Source: Streptomyces sp. NRRL F-6676 (GTDB lineage Bacteria > Actinomycetota > Actinomycetes > Streptomycetales > Streptomycetaceae). Taken from it: DNA of 64,000 nucleotides. The translations under genes and the position numbers were made by a program. This document shows positions 1 to 9,091 of this stretch, piece after piece. The notes under the pieces are model-generated. The model saw only the letters and a program-made list of their open reading frames with translations. It did no database searches and was not told the DNA's origin. The stretch covers positions 1 through 64,000 of the forward strand of contig NZ_JOHS01000024.1 of assembly GCF_000725625.1 (NCBI RefSeq), written 5' to 3'. Each line of letters opens with the position of its first letter. The first letter of the stretch is position 1.

Positions 1-30
1 GGTGGGGTGCGTGGGCGGGTGCGGGTGGGA

Positions 31-202
31 GGTGGCTGGTCGCGCAGTTCCCCGCGCCCCTTACGGGCGCGGGTGCTCGCGCCTGTGCGGCGGAGCCGTA
101 GATCCGGCACAGCCCCGCGCCCCTTACCGGCGCACATGCCCAGCGCCCGACCCGGCGGTAGCCGCAGATTCAGCGCAGCCCCGCGTCCCTTACCGGCGCC
201 CC
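31..202. repeat. three degenerate copies of a dispersed intergenic repeat
   Basis: Nothing coding is convincing in the first 237 bases. They hold three diverged copies of a GC-rich motif with the core CCCCGCGCCCCTTA, at about 31-63, 82-134 and 150-202. The last two lie about 65 nt apart and share a GCCGTAGAT/GCCGCAGAT flank. The same family recurs near 6930, 30400, 53380, 53470 and 56150, always outside genes. Confidence 0.6.
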
Positions 203-237
203 CTTGTCACGCCCCCCCCCCGCAGCTCGCGCCCCCC

Positions 238-1620
<1,383 letters not shown>

Positions 1621-1650
1621 GACCTCAACCCTCCCGTACGGCAAGGGAGT

Positions 1651-3177
1651 TCAGAACCAGCGACCCAGCGCCTCCTCGAGCGACGCCTCCGACGCGTCCG
1701 TCCACGCGACGCAGCCGTCGGGGCGCACGAGCAGCGACGGGCCCTCCTTGGTGTGCGCGTGGTGCACGCCGCGCGGCAGCGGGCGTACCGAGGGCGAGAC
1801 GAGCAGGCCGCCGCCCTCCTCCATCAGCACGTAGAGGTACTCCACCGTGCCGTCGGCGAGGGTGAGGAGCCGGTCGGCCGCGAGGGTGCCGACGAGCGGG
1901 TCGTCGTCGCCGAGGTCGTAGCGGATACCGACGCCCGACAGCATCTCGCCGACGAGGCGGTTGCCCTCGGGGACCCTGATGAGGTCGGCGACGATGGTGC
2001 GGAGCGCGTCGGTGAGCGGGTCGGGGCGGACGAGCGCGACCTGCGCGCGGGTGTTCTCCAGGACGCGTGCCCCGACGGGGTGGCGCTCGGCGGTGTAGGA
2101 GTCGAGCAGCTCCTCGCGGCCCCCGACCGCCGCGGCCAGCTTCCAGCCGAGGTTGGCCGCGTCGACGATGCCGAGGTTCAGCCCCTGGCCGCCGAAGGGC
2201 GAGTGGACGTGCGCGGCGTCACCGGCGAGGAGGACGCGGCCGTCGCGGTAGGTGGCCGCCTGGCGCGCGTGGTCGGTCCAGCGGGTCGCCTTCTCCATCG
2301 ACAGGACGCGGACGTCCGTGCCGCTGACCCGCTGGATCGCCGCCTCGACCTCGTCCTTGGTGAGGGGCGCGTCGCGGTCGGCCGGCGGGCCGTCGAACTC
2401 CGCCGTGAAGACGCGTCCCGGGATGGAGGTGATCAGTCCGCGCGGCGTGCGCTGCCAGCCCGGCGTGAGCTTCTCGGGCGCGTCCAGCTCGACGGCGGCC
2501 TGGTAGCCGGTGAGCGTCGGGTCGGTGCCGGGGAACGCGAAGCCGGCGAGCTTGCGGACGGTGCTGCGGCCGCCGTCGCAGCCGACGACGTACCGTGCGC
2601 GCAGCGGGCCGGCGGTCGTCCCGACACGCACGCCCTCGTCGTCCTGCGTGAGGTCCTCCACGGCGACGCCGCGGCGGATCTCGATGCCGAGTTCGACCGC
2701 GCGGGCGGTCAGGATCCGTTCGAGCGCGTCCTGCGGCACCATGCGGCTGTGCCGGTCCGGGTCGCGCTGGAGGTCCTGGTCGATCACGAACAGCGCGGAG
2801 AAGTGGCCGCCCGGCTTCCGCGCCTTCCCGGGGCGGGCGCGCGCCGCCTTGGCCATCGGCAGCGTCACCTCGGCCTTGTCGAGCGCGGGCCCGAGGCCGC
2901 GCCGCTCCAGCGCCTCGGCCGCGACCGCGCCGATCGCGGCCGCCTTGATGCCGAGGTCGGGCTCGGCGAGCCGCTCCAGTACGACCGGGCGCACACCGGC
3001 GGTCCGCAGCTCGGTCGCGAGAAAGAGCCCGACCGGCCCGGCGCCCACGACGACGACGTCGTACGTGCCGTCGAACGTGCCGTCATGCGCGTCCCCGTGC
3101 GCCGCCTCCCGCACGGGTGGCTGCTCCCGCATGCCCTGCTGCTCGTGCCTGCCGTGCGCTGCCGCGGAATCGCTCAT
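1651..3177 (-). CDS. FAD-dependent aromatic monooxygenase
   Basis: A 508-aa class A flavoprotein monooxygenase of the PheA/TfdB (RdmE, PgaE-like) type, expected to hydroxylate an aromatic or polyketide substrate with NAD(P)H and O2. The Rossmann motif VVVGAGPVG is near residue 44, and the second FAD motif GDAAHVHSPFGGQGLN is near residue 319. A C-terminal thioredoxin-like extension after residue 400 is typical of the family. The chosen ATG has AGGA just upstream; an in-frame GTG at 3285 would add 36 low-complexity residues and is less likely. It lies upstream of the SGNH hydrolase on the same strand. A perfect 11-bp inverted repeat about 110 bp upstream could be its operator. The substrate cannot be read from sequence. 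Confidence 0.88.
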   Translation of the reverse strand: MSDSAAAHGRHEQQGMREQPPVREAAHGDAHDGTFDGTYDVVVVGAGPVGLFLATELRTAGVRPVVLERLAEPDLGIKAAAIGAVAAEALERRGLGPALDKAEVTLPMAKAARARPGKARKPGGHFSALFVIDQDLQRDPDRHSRMVPQDALERILTARAVELGIEIRRGVAVEDLTQDDEGVRVGTTAGPLRARYVVGCDGGRSTVRKLAGFAFPGTDPTLTGYQAAVELDAPEKLTPGWQRTPRGLITSIPGRVFTAEFDGPPADRDAPLTKDEVEAAIQRVSGTDVRVLSMEKATRWTDHARQAATYRDGRVLLAGDAAHVHSPFGGQGLNLGIVDAANLGWKLAAAVGGREELLDSYTAERHPVGARVLENTRAQVALVRPDPLTDALRTIVADLIRVPEGNRLVGEMLSGVGIRYDLGDDDPLVGTLAADRLLTLADGTVEYLYVLMEEGGGLLVSPSVRPLPRGVHHAHTKEGPSLLVRPDGCVAWTDASEASLEEALGRWF

Positions 3178-3286
3178 GGTCCTCGTGTCTCCGTCCTGGT
3201 TTCCCGTGCCGGGGCCGTACGGGCCCCGCCCTCGGCACCCACGGTGCCGGGGCTCCCTGGCACCGCCCGCACACGGGGCTGTCATG

Positions 3287-3321
3287 CACTGAGACGGTTG
3301 GTGGCACGTGCCGTCTCAGTG
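3287..3321. promoter_or_regulatory. inverted repeat, possible operator
   Basis: Perfect 11-bp arms CACTGAGACGG and CCGTCTCAGTG are separated by 13 bases, with no T-tract. It lies in the 496-bp gap before the monooxygenase, which otherwise shows only a weak 7-bp hairpin (about 3484-3505) and no gene. It could be a repressor operator or a hairpin; no regulator gene is adjacent. Confidence 0.4.
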
Positions 3322-3673
3322 GCCGCACGGGCAGCTTGCGGCTCCCCCGCCACCGGGCACAGGGACACGGGGACAGAATCGGGGGCACCGGGCCCTGTCT
3401 GACGATTCCCGCCCGCTCGCCCCGTCCGGCCCGTCCGACGCGAGCGGGCCGCCTCCCCGGCCCGGGCCGGCAGCGCCTCCCCCGCCACCGTGAGCAGCGC
3501 GACGGTGGGGCTGAAGGGGGGCGCGGGAGGGGCGGTGTGACCATGGCGGCAGGCTGTCGGCGCCCGGCGTACCCTGTACGCCGACGACGCCCGCGCCACC
3601 GGTCGGGCCACCGGTCGGGTGAGCGGCGGTCCACGGCCCAGTGCGGGGCACCGAACCGGGAAGGACCGGCACA

Positions 3674-3976
3674 GTGATCATCTTCGGCACCAGGGGATAC
3701 CTGTACCAGCTCGCGATACTGACGCTGGTGTGCGGGCGGTGCGGCAACCCCGCCGCGCACACGCTCAGGAAGCGCGTCACGAAGTTCACGCTGTTCTTCG
3801 TCCCGTTGTTCCCCGTGTCGGTGAAGTACGCGACGCAGTGCACGTTCTGCGGTGCCGAGCAGAAGATCATCAAGGAGCAGGCCGACCAGCTCCTGGCCCA
3901 CGCCGCCGCCGGCCAGGCCGCCGCCCAGCAGCCGCAGCAGTCCCCGCAGCAGGCGCAGCCGCCGTACCAGCCCTGA
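3674..3976 (+). CDS. zinc-ribbon domain protein
   Basis: A 100-aa protein with a four-cysteine zinc ribbon: CGRCG near residue 17 and CTFCG near residue 54, separated by a basic and hydrophobic stretch (TLFFVPLFPVS) that may touch the membrane. The C-terminus is Gln/Pro/Ala-rich and looks disordered. The family is widespread in actinomycetes without a known function. The GTG start follows GGAAGGA at proper spacing; an upstream in-frame ATG at 3641 lacks such a site. Its 3' end overlaps the convergent MFS gene by 107 bases, so one of the two C-termini may be mis-assigned or the two mRNAs overlap. Confidence 0.75.
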   Translation: MIIFGTRGYLYQLAILTLVCGRCGNPAAHTLRKRVTKFTLFFVPLFPVSVKYATQCTFCGAEQKIIKEQADQLLAHAAAGQAAAQQPQQSPQQAQPPYQP

Positions 3977-5234
3977 GCGCGGCCGGCGGCCGGGCGGACC
4001 CGGGCGCCGCGAGCGCCAGCGAGGCCGTCACGGCGAGCGAGGCCGCCGCCATCGCCGTCATCGCCGTGGCGGGGGACGTCAGTTGGGCGAGCGTGCCGGC
4101 CGCCGAGGCGCTGACGCCCTGCATCGTCAGCATGCCCGCCGAGTGCAGGCCGAGGGCGTGGCCGGTGAGGGCGCCCGGGGTGAGGGACATCAGACGTTCC
4201 TGCTGGAGCAGGCTCGCGCCGAAGCCGACCGAGGCCAGCGCCGCGCACGCCGCCGCGACCGGCACCGCCGGGTGCAGCGCGAACAGCAGGTAGGGGGCGG
4301 CCAGGAGGAGCAGCAGCGGTGTGACGAGACGGGCGCGGGCGGCCGGAGGCAGAAAGCGGCCCGTGACGACGTCCCCGGCGAACATGCCGCACGCCCCGCA
4401 CGCGAACAGCAGACCCGCGCGGTCCGGCGCGTACGACACGTACAGCGACTCGCAGCCGACGATCAGCCCGTTGGGGACCCACAGCCCCATGTAGACGAGC
4501 CGGCGCGGGCGGTCGGCGAGCAGCGTGACGTTGGTGCGCCAGGTGCGGGCGAGCGACGGGCGGCCCGTCGCCCTCGGTTCCCGGCGGGACAGTCCCGTAC
4601 GGGTGAGCAGCGCGCTCGCCGCGTACAGCGCCGCCGAGGTCAGCAACGTCGTACGGGGTGACAGCACCGTCACCAGGACGCCGCCCGTGGCGAAGCCCGT
4701 GATCTGGGTGAGGCCGCTCATCATGTTGAACGTCGAACGCCCCAGCAGATAGCCGCCCTTGACGACGTCCGCGGCGGAATCCTTGGCAGTCTCCGCGGCG
4801 GACTCCTCGGCGGACGACTCGGCGACGCCCGCGGAGAGGATCTCGTTCAGCAGGCCCCAGCGGACGCCGCCGGCCAGGGACTGGACCAAACCCTGGACGA
4901 GGAGCAGCGCGAAGAGGGCTCCCAGCGGCAGGCCCGGCGCCGCCATCGACGCCGTGGCGAGCGCGAAGCACAGCGAGACGCCGGTGAGCGCGGTGCGCGG
5001 CGGCAGCCGGTCCGCGCCGGACAGCAGCGTCGACGCGCCCACCACCTGGGCGAGTTGAGGGCCGAACATGCTCACCGCGGAGAGCAGGGGCGAGGCGGTC
5101 GCGCGGTACACCAGCGTGCCGAGCGCCAGGCCGCCGATCGTGGACGCGGCCGTCTGGAGGGCGGTGGAGAGGAAGAGGGGCGTGAACTCCCGGGTGCGGA
5201 AGAGGGCGGAGTAGCCCGCGGAGTGGCTGCGCAT
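3870..5234 (-). CDS. MFS transporter
   Basis: A 454-aa integral membrane protein with about twelve hydrophobic segments arranged as two six-helix halves, resembling drug and efflux MFS proteins of actinomycetes. The central loop (about residues 135-165) contains Ala/Glu/Ser repeats. The last 35 residues are Ala/Pro/Arg/Gly-rich and overlap the convergent zinc-ribbon gene. It is transcribed divergently from an ArsR-family gene with an 83-bp intergenic region carrying a perfect palindrome, which suggests that the ArsR protein controls export. No strong ribosome site precedes the ATG. The substrate is unknown. Confidence 0.85.
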   Translation of the reverse strand: MRSHSAGYSALFRTREFTPLFLSTALQTAASTIGGLALGTLVYRATASPLLSAVSMFGPQLAQVVGASTLLSGADRLPPRTALTGVSLCFALATASMAAPGLPLGALFALLLVQGLVQSLAGGVRWGLLNEILSAGVAESSAEESAAETAKDSAADVVKGGYLLGRSTFNMMSGLTQITGFATGGVLVTVLSPRTTLLTSAALYAASALLTRTGLSRREPRATGRPSLARTWRTNVTLLADRPRRLVYMGLWVPNGLIVGCESLYVSYAPDRAGLLFACGACGMFAGDVVTGRFLPPAARARLVTPLLLLLAAPYLLFALHPAVPVAAACAALASVGFGASLLQQERLMSLTPGALTGHALGLHSAGMLTMQGVSASAAGTLAQLTSPATAMTAMAAASLAVTASLALAAPGSARPPAALRAGTAAAPAAGTAAAAGRRPGRRRRGPGAGRPAP

Positions 5235-5273
5235 GTCCGGAAGTGTGGGGAGGGGGGCGGTGAGGTGGTTATT

Positions 5274-5293
5274 GTTTCGCCGTTCCGCGAAAC
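5274..5293. promoter_or_regulatory. palindromic operator between MFS and ArsR genes
   Basis: Arms GTTTCGC and GCGAAAC are separated by CGTTCC, a perfect 7-bp inverted repeat centred between the two divergent start codons (5234 and 5318). Spacing and symmetry fit a winged-helix ArsR dimer, which would repress both genes. Confidence 0.6.
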
Positions 5294-5317
5294 GTCAGGG
5301 GGAAGGGGGCGGCTGCC

Positions 5318-6295
5318 GTGGGCTGGTGGGAGGTGAACGCCGACACGCTCGCCGGGAGCCGGTTCATCGTCTCGCCGCTCGCCGAGACCTTCGCCGCGCT
5401 GCGGCTGCTGCACACCGGGCAGGCCCGGCACCCGGGCGAACGGGCCTGGCTGGACGCCCGGCTGCCCGCCCACCGGCGGCGGCTGGCGGCCGACCCGGTC
5501 ACCGCGCTGCTCGTCCGCGCCGGGCTGGGGCCGGACTGGATCGCCGACTTCCTCACGCCCACGCCCCGGGGCGGCGAGACCTTCGAGCAGGAGGTCGCAC
5601 GGGTGCGGGAGGCCCGCCCCGACGCCGCCCGCGCCCACCTCCGGCGCGCACTGCGCGGCGCCCCGCTCCCCGCCGCCCTCGACCGCGACGATCTGCCCGC
5701 CCGCGCCGCCGCCCTGCTCACCGCCGTGTGGACCGAGGCCGTACGGCCCGACTGGGACCGGCGGCGCCGCGTGCTGGAGGCCGACGTCGCCACCCGTACG
5801 GAGCAGGTCGGCCGGGGCGGCTGGGCGGCGGCGCTGGACGGGCTGGGGCCGGGCAAGCGGTGGCTCGGCGGGAACCGGCTCCAGGTCAACACGCACGCGT
5901 ATCCGCCGCAGGAGATCGCGGGGGCCCGGCTCGCCTTCGTTCCGGTCACGCCGCAGCGGATCGGGTGGGTGTCCTGGGAGGAGCCGGAGCGGTACGCCGT
6001 CGTCTACCCGTGCGCCGGGGCGCTGGCCGATCCCGGCGGGGCCGTCGTGCCCGAGGGGCTCGGCGCGCTGCTCGGGACCGCGCGGGCGCGGGTGCTCGTC
6101 CTGCTCGACTCCCCGCACAGCACGAGCCGGCTGGTCGCGCTGACGGGGCAGGGGCTCGGCTCCGTCGGCCGGCATCTGCGGGTGCTGCGGGATGCGCGGC
6201 TGGTGGAGCGGCGGCGGGTGGGCAGGTCGGTGCTGTACGGGCGGACGGGGGCGGGGGAGGCGCTGGTCGCCGCGCAGCGAGCGGGGGACGCGTAG
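5318..6295 (+). CDS. ArsR-family transcriptional regulator (DUF5937 type)
   Basis: A 325-aa regulator with an unusual order: a long N-terminal ligand-type domain (about residues 1-250) and an ArsR-like winged helix at the C-terminus (about 255-320; ARVLVLLDSPHSTSRLVALT then GSVGRHLRVLRDARLVERRR). Recognition-helix and wing residues are well kept. No clustered cysteines are present, so metal sensing is unlikely; a small-molecule signal is more plausible. The GTG start has a GGGGGAAGG site. It probably represses itself and the divergent MFS gene through the GTTTCGC palindrome. Confidence 0.82.
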   Translation: MGWWEVNADTLAGSRFIVSPLAETFAALRLLHTGQARHPGERAWLDARLPAHRRRLAADPVTALLVRAGLGPDWIADFLTPTPRGGETFEQEVARVREARPDAARAHLRRALRGAPLPAALDRDDLPARAAALLTAVWTEAVRPDWDRRRRVLEADVATRTEQVGRGGWAAALDGLGPGKRWLGGNRLQVNTHAYPPQEIAGARLAFVPVTPQRIGWVSWEEPERYAVVYPCAGALADPGGAVVPEGLGALLGTARARVLVLLDSPHSTSRLVALTGQGLGSVGRHLRVLRDARLVERRRVGRSVLYGRTGAGEALVAAQRAGDA

Positions 6296-6299
6296 GGGG

Positions 6300-6372
6300 C
6301 GGGGGGCGCGTACGGGGTAGGGGGCGCGTGGAGGGCGGGGGGGCGCGTGGAGGGCGGGGGGCGCGTGGAGAG
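6300..6372 (+). repeat. G-rich tandem repeat before glutathione peroxidase
   Basis: About three and a half copies of a roughly 19-nt unit built on GGGGGCGCGTGGAGGGCG fill the gap between the ArsR gene and the gpx start. Many G-runs of four or more could form G-quadruplexes on the plus strand immediately upstream of the gpx promoter. Confidence 0.6.
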
Positions 6373-6373
6373 T

Positions 6374-6379
6374 TAGCAT
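6374..6379 (+). promoter_or_regulatory. -10 element, probably leaderless transcript
   Basis: TAGCAT ends six bases before the gpx ATG, so transcription would begin at or next to the start codon. No ribosome site is present. Confidence 0.45.
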
Positions 6380-6385
6380 CCGGGC

Positions 6386-6904
6386 ATGACGACCGTAGAG
6401 AATTCCGGGTCCCCCACGTCCTCCGTCCTCGATGTCGAGATCGGTGCGCTGCAAGGCGGCTCCGCCGATCTGGCGCAGTACGCCGGCCGGGCCGTCCTCG
6501 TCGTGAACGTCGCCTCCAAGTGCGGGCTGACGCCGCAGTACGAGGGGCTCGAGCGGTTGCAGGAGCGGTATGCCTCGCGGGGGTTCACCGTGCTGGGGGT
6601 GCCCTGCAACCAGTTCCTCGGGCAGGAGCCGGGGAGTGCCGAGGAGATCGCGGAGTTCTGCTCGGCGACGTACGGGGTGACCTTTCCGATGACCGAGAAG
6701 GTCGAGGTGAACGGGGAGGGGCGGCATCCCCTGTATGCGCGGCTGGTGGATGTCGCCGACGCGGAGGGGCACACCGGGGACGTGCGGTGGAACTTCGAGA
6801 AGTTCCTGGTGGGGAGGGACGGGGCGGTCGTGGGGCGGTTCGCTCCGCAGGTCGAGCCGGAGTCGGCGGAGGTGGTGGCCGCGGTGGAGGGGGCGCTGGG
6901 GTGA
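6386..6904 (+). CDS. glutathione peroxidase family protein (Cys type)
   Basis: A 172-aa thioredoxin-fold peroxidase. The peroxidatic residue is Cys46 in NVASKCGLTPQY; the Gln of PCNQFLGQEPG (near 81) and the Trp of VRWNFEKF complete the catalytic set. It uses Cys, not selenocysteine. Actinomycetes lack glutathione, so the reductant is probably thioredoxin. The protein is cytoplasmic. A -10-like TAGCAT lies six bases from the ATG and there is no ribosome site, which suggests leaderless translation. It is preceded by a G-rich repeat. Confidence 0.93.
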   Translation: MTTVENSGSPTSSVLDVEIGALQGGSADLAQYAGRAVLVVNVASKCGLTPQYEGLERLQERYASRGFTVLGVPCNQFLGQEPGSAEEIAEFCSATYGVTFPMTEKVEVNGEGRHPLYARLVDVADAEGHTGDVRWNFEKFLVGRDGAVVGRFAPQVEPESAEVVAAVEGALG

Positions 6905-6918
6905 GTTCTTCGCCCCCG

Positions 6919-6952
6919 CCGCACACCGACACAGCCCCGCGCCCCTGAAAGC
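6919..6952 (+). repeat. copy of dispersed intergenic repeat
   Basis: CACAGCCCCGCGCCCCTGAAAG lies between the convergent gpx and membrane-protein genes. It is a short copy of the CCCCGCGCCCCT family also present at the left edge of the window. Confidence 0.5.
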
Positions 6953-6961
6953 CGAGAGCCC

Positions 6962-8851
6962 TCAGCGCAGCTCCTCCGGGCACGGTGTGCCCCGGGGGAG
7001 TTGGTACGGGGCGCCCAGGCGGTAGACGCCCGGCTTCGGGGCCAGGAGTTCGGTCCATTTGTCGCCGGAGGCGTCTTCCGGTGTTTCCAGCAGGCAGCCG
7101 TTGACGTTGTCGAACGACTTGGGCTCGCCCTCCGCGCGGTGCTTGGACGCCTCCGTCTCCTGGGGCGGCTTGACGCCCTTGCCGTCCGCGTCGACCAGGC
7201 CCAGCCACGGCGAGTACGGGATGCGGATGAGGACCCGGCCCGCCTTGTTGACCTCGATCGTCAGCTCGCCCTGGTCCGCGCGGTCCACCACGGCCGGCGG
7301 GTCGGCGAGCGGCATCGGGTCGGTCACGGCGAACAGCTGCCAGTTGGTGTCGCCCCACACCTGCTTCAGATACGGCATCCCGCGCTGCACCAGCTGCCGC
7401 TCCCGCTCGCCGCCGTCGCCGTCCGGCTCGTCCTTGGGCAGGACGACGTAGTGGACGGCCCAGCGGCGCAGCCACTCGTGGTAGTTGGCCGAGTTGAGCG
7501 TGTCGTCGTAGAAGAGCGGGTTGCGCTCCATGTCGGCCTGGCGGTTCCAGCCGCGCGCGAGGTTGACGTAGGGGGCCAGCGCGGACGCCTCGCGGTGCGA
7601 GCGGGCCGGGACGACCTCGACGCGGCCCTTGTCGGCGTCGACCGTCTGGAGCTGGTTGACCAGCGGCGCCAGCTCGCGCGCCCAGGACGCCGCGGGGGTG
7701 GTGTGGACGATGTCGTCGACCGACTTGAACCCGATCCACGTCGCGAAGCCCACGCTGGCGATGACGATGGCGTACCACTTGCGGCTGCGCGGCACGGTGA
7801 ACGGCAGCGCGGCCAGCAGCACGGCGCCGCCGAACAGCATCGCGAGCCGTGTGATGTTCGAGCCGATCTGCGAGTTGATCAGCCAGACGAGGACGACCGA
7901 GACGCCGTACACCGCCGCCGTGATCCGTACCGTCTTCCACTTCTTCGGCACCAGTGCGTAGACCAGTGCCGCGTACACGAACGGCAGGATCACCGAGCCG
8001 ATCGACATCGGCTGGGTGCCGGAGAAGGGGAACAGCCACGCCGACAGCGCCACCACCAGGCTCGGCGCGAGACCCAGCGCCCAGGCGCCCGGCCGGCGCT
8101 TCTGGAGGAACAGCGCGACCGCCACCAGGCCGACGAACAGCCCGGCCACCGGTGAGCCCATGGTCGCGAGCGCGGCGAGCGGTGCCGCGCACAGCGCCTT
8201 CGCCCACCGCTTGTAGCGCCAGCGGTGGGGCCAGCAGAACACCACGGCGGTCGCGCCGAGCCCGAACATCATGCCGAGGCCGAAGGTCACCCGGCCCGAG
8301 GCCGCGTTGCACAGCAGCGCGAAGACGCCCGCGAGCGCGGGGCCCAGGGGGTCGCGGACCGCGCGGCTGCGGATCAGGATCATGGTCAGCAGCCCGGCGG
8401 AGAGCGTCCCCGCGATCATCATCGTCGTACGGACGCCGAGCACGGACATCAGATACGGCGAGACGACGCTGTACGACACCGGGTGCATGCCGCCGTACCA
8501 GGCGAGGTTGTACGCCGAGTCGGGGTGCCGGCCGACGAACTCGGCCCACGCGTCCTGCGCGGCGAGGTCGCCGCCACTGTTCGCGAACGTGAAGAACCAG
8601 ACGAGGTGCAGCACCCCGGAGAGCACCGTGACCGCCAGCACGGGGCGCCTGCGGAAGACCCGGACGAGGGGCGCGAAGGCGACGGCGAAGCGACCGCCGC
8701 GCCGGTCCTCGGCCCCGGGGGCCGCCGGTCCGTCGGCGGGCAGCGCTATTCGCGAAGGGGGCCGGCTCCCCGGACGGGAGTCGTCGGCATGTGTCGGCTC
8801 CGCTGCGGCCACGTCAAGGCACTCCCCGTGTCCCGTCTTCCTGATGTCCAT
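6962..8851 (-). CDS. large polytopic membrane protein
   Basis: A 629-aa protein with a hydrophilic N-terminal 75 residues, then roughly ten hydrophobic helices up to about residue 370, and a soluble C-terminal domain of about 240 residues probably outside the membrane (YHEWLRRWAVHYVVLPKDEPDG, WQLFAVTDPMPLADPP). The architecture resembles GT-C-type glycosyltransferases and YfhO-like proteins, and such Streptomyces proteins are sometimes called MFS transporters. Neither assignment is proven here: no GT-C acidic loop motif was securely found. It stands alone between convergent gpx and the carboxypeptidase gene on the same strand, 240 bases away. The ATG lacks a clear ribosome site. Confidence 0.8.
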   Translation of the reverse strand: MDIRKTGHGECLDVAAAEPTHADDSRPGSRPPSRIALPADGPAAPGAEDRRGGRFAVAFAPLVRVFRRRPVLAVTVLSGVLHLVWFFTFANSGGDLAAQDAWAEFVGRHPDSAYNLAWYGGMHPVSYSVVSPYLMSVLGVRTTMMIAGTLSAGLLTMILIRSRAVRDPLGPALAGVFALLCNAASGRVTFGLGMMFGLGATAVVFCWPHRWRYKRWAKALCAAPLAALATMGSPVAGLFVGLVAVALFLQKRRPGAWALGLAPSLVVALSAWLFPFSGTQPMSIGSVILPFVYAALVYALVPKKWKTVRITAAVYGVSVVLVWLINSQIGSNITRLAMLFGGAVLLAALPFTVPRSRKWYAIVIASVGFATWIGFKSVDDIVHTTPAASWARELAPLVNQLQTVDADKGRVEVVPARSHREASALAPYVNLARGWNRQADMERNPLFYDDTLNSANYHEWLRRWAVHYVVLPKDEPDGDGGERERQLVQRGMPYLKQVWGDTNWQLFAVTDPMPLADPPAVVDRADQGELTIEVNKAGRVLIRIPYSPWLGLVDADGKGVKPPQETEASKHRAEGEPKSFDNVNGCLLETPEDASGDKWTELLAPKPGVYRLGAPYQLPRGTPCPEELR

Positions 8852-9091
8852 CGGGCCCCCGCCCGACCGCTCCCCCGGTGTTCCCCGGCCTCTCCCGGTC
8901 TCGCGACGCTAGCACGCACCACCCCCGCCGCCTGAACCGGACAGGATCCGGACAGGACCCCGACGGGGCCCGGACAGGACCCGGACAGCGTCCGTGCCGG
9001 GCACCGCGCGGCTCGCGCCCTCCACCAGGAGAACGTCTTCCCCGCCCCTGTCCGCACCACACGGCGGTGGCGCGGACAGGGACACGGGAGG

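Noticed and set aside
3117..3677. plus-strand 186-codon frame before the zinc-ribbon gene
   Set aside because: Arg/Pro/Gly-rich shadow without family similarity; it conflicts with the FAD monooxygenase start region.
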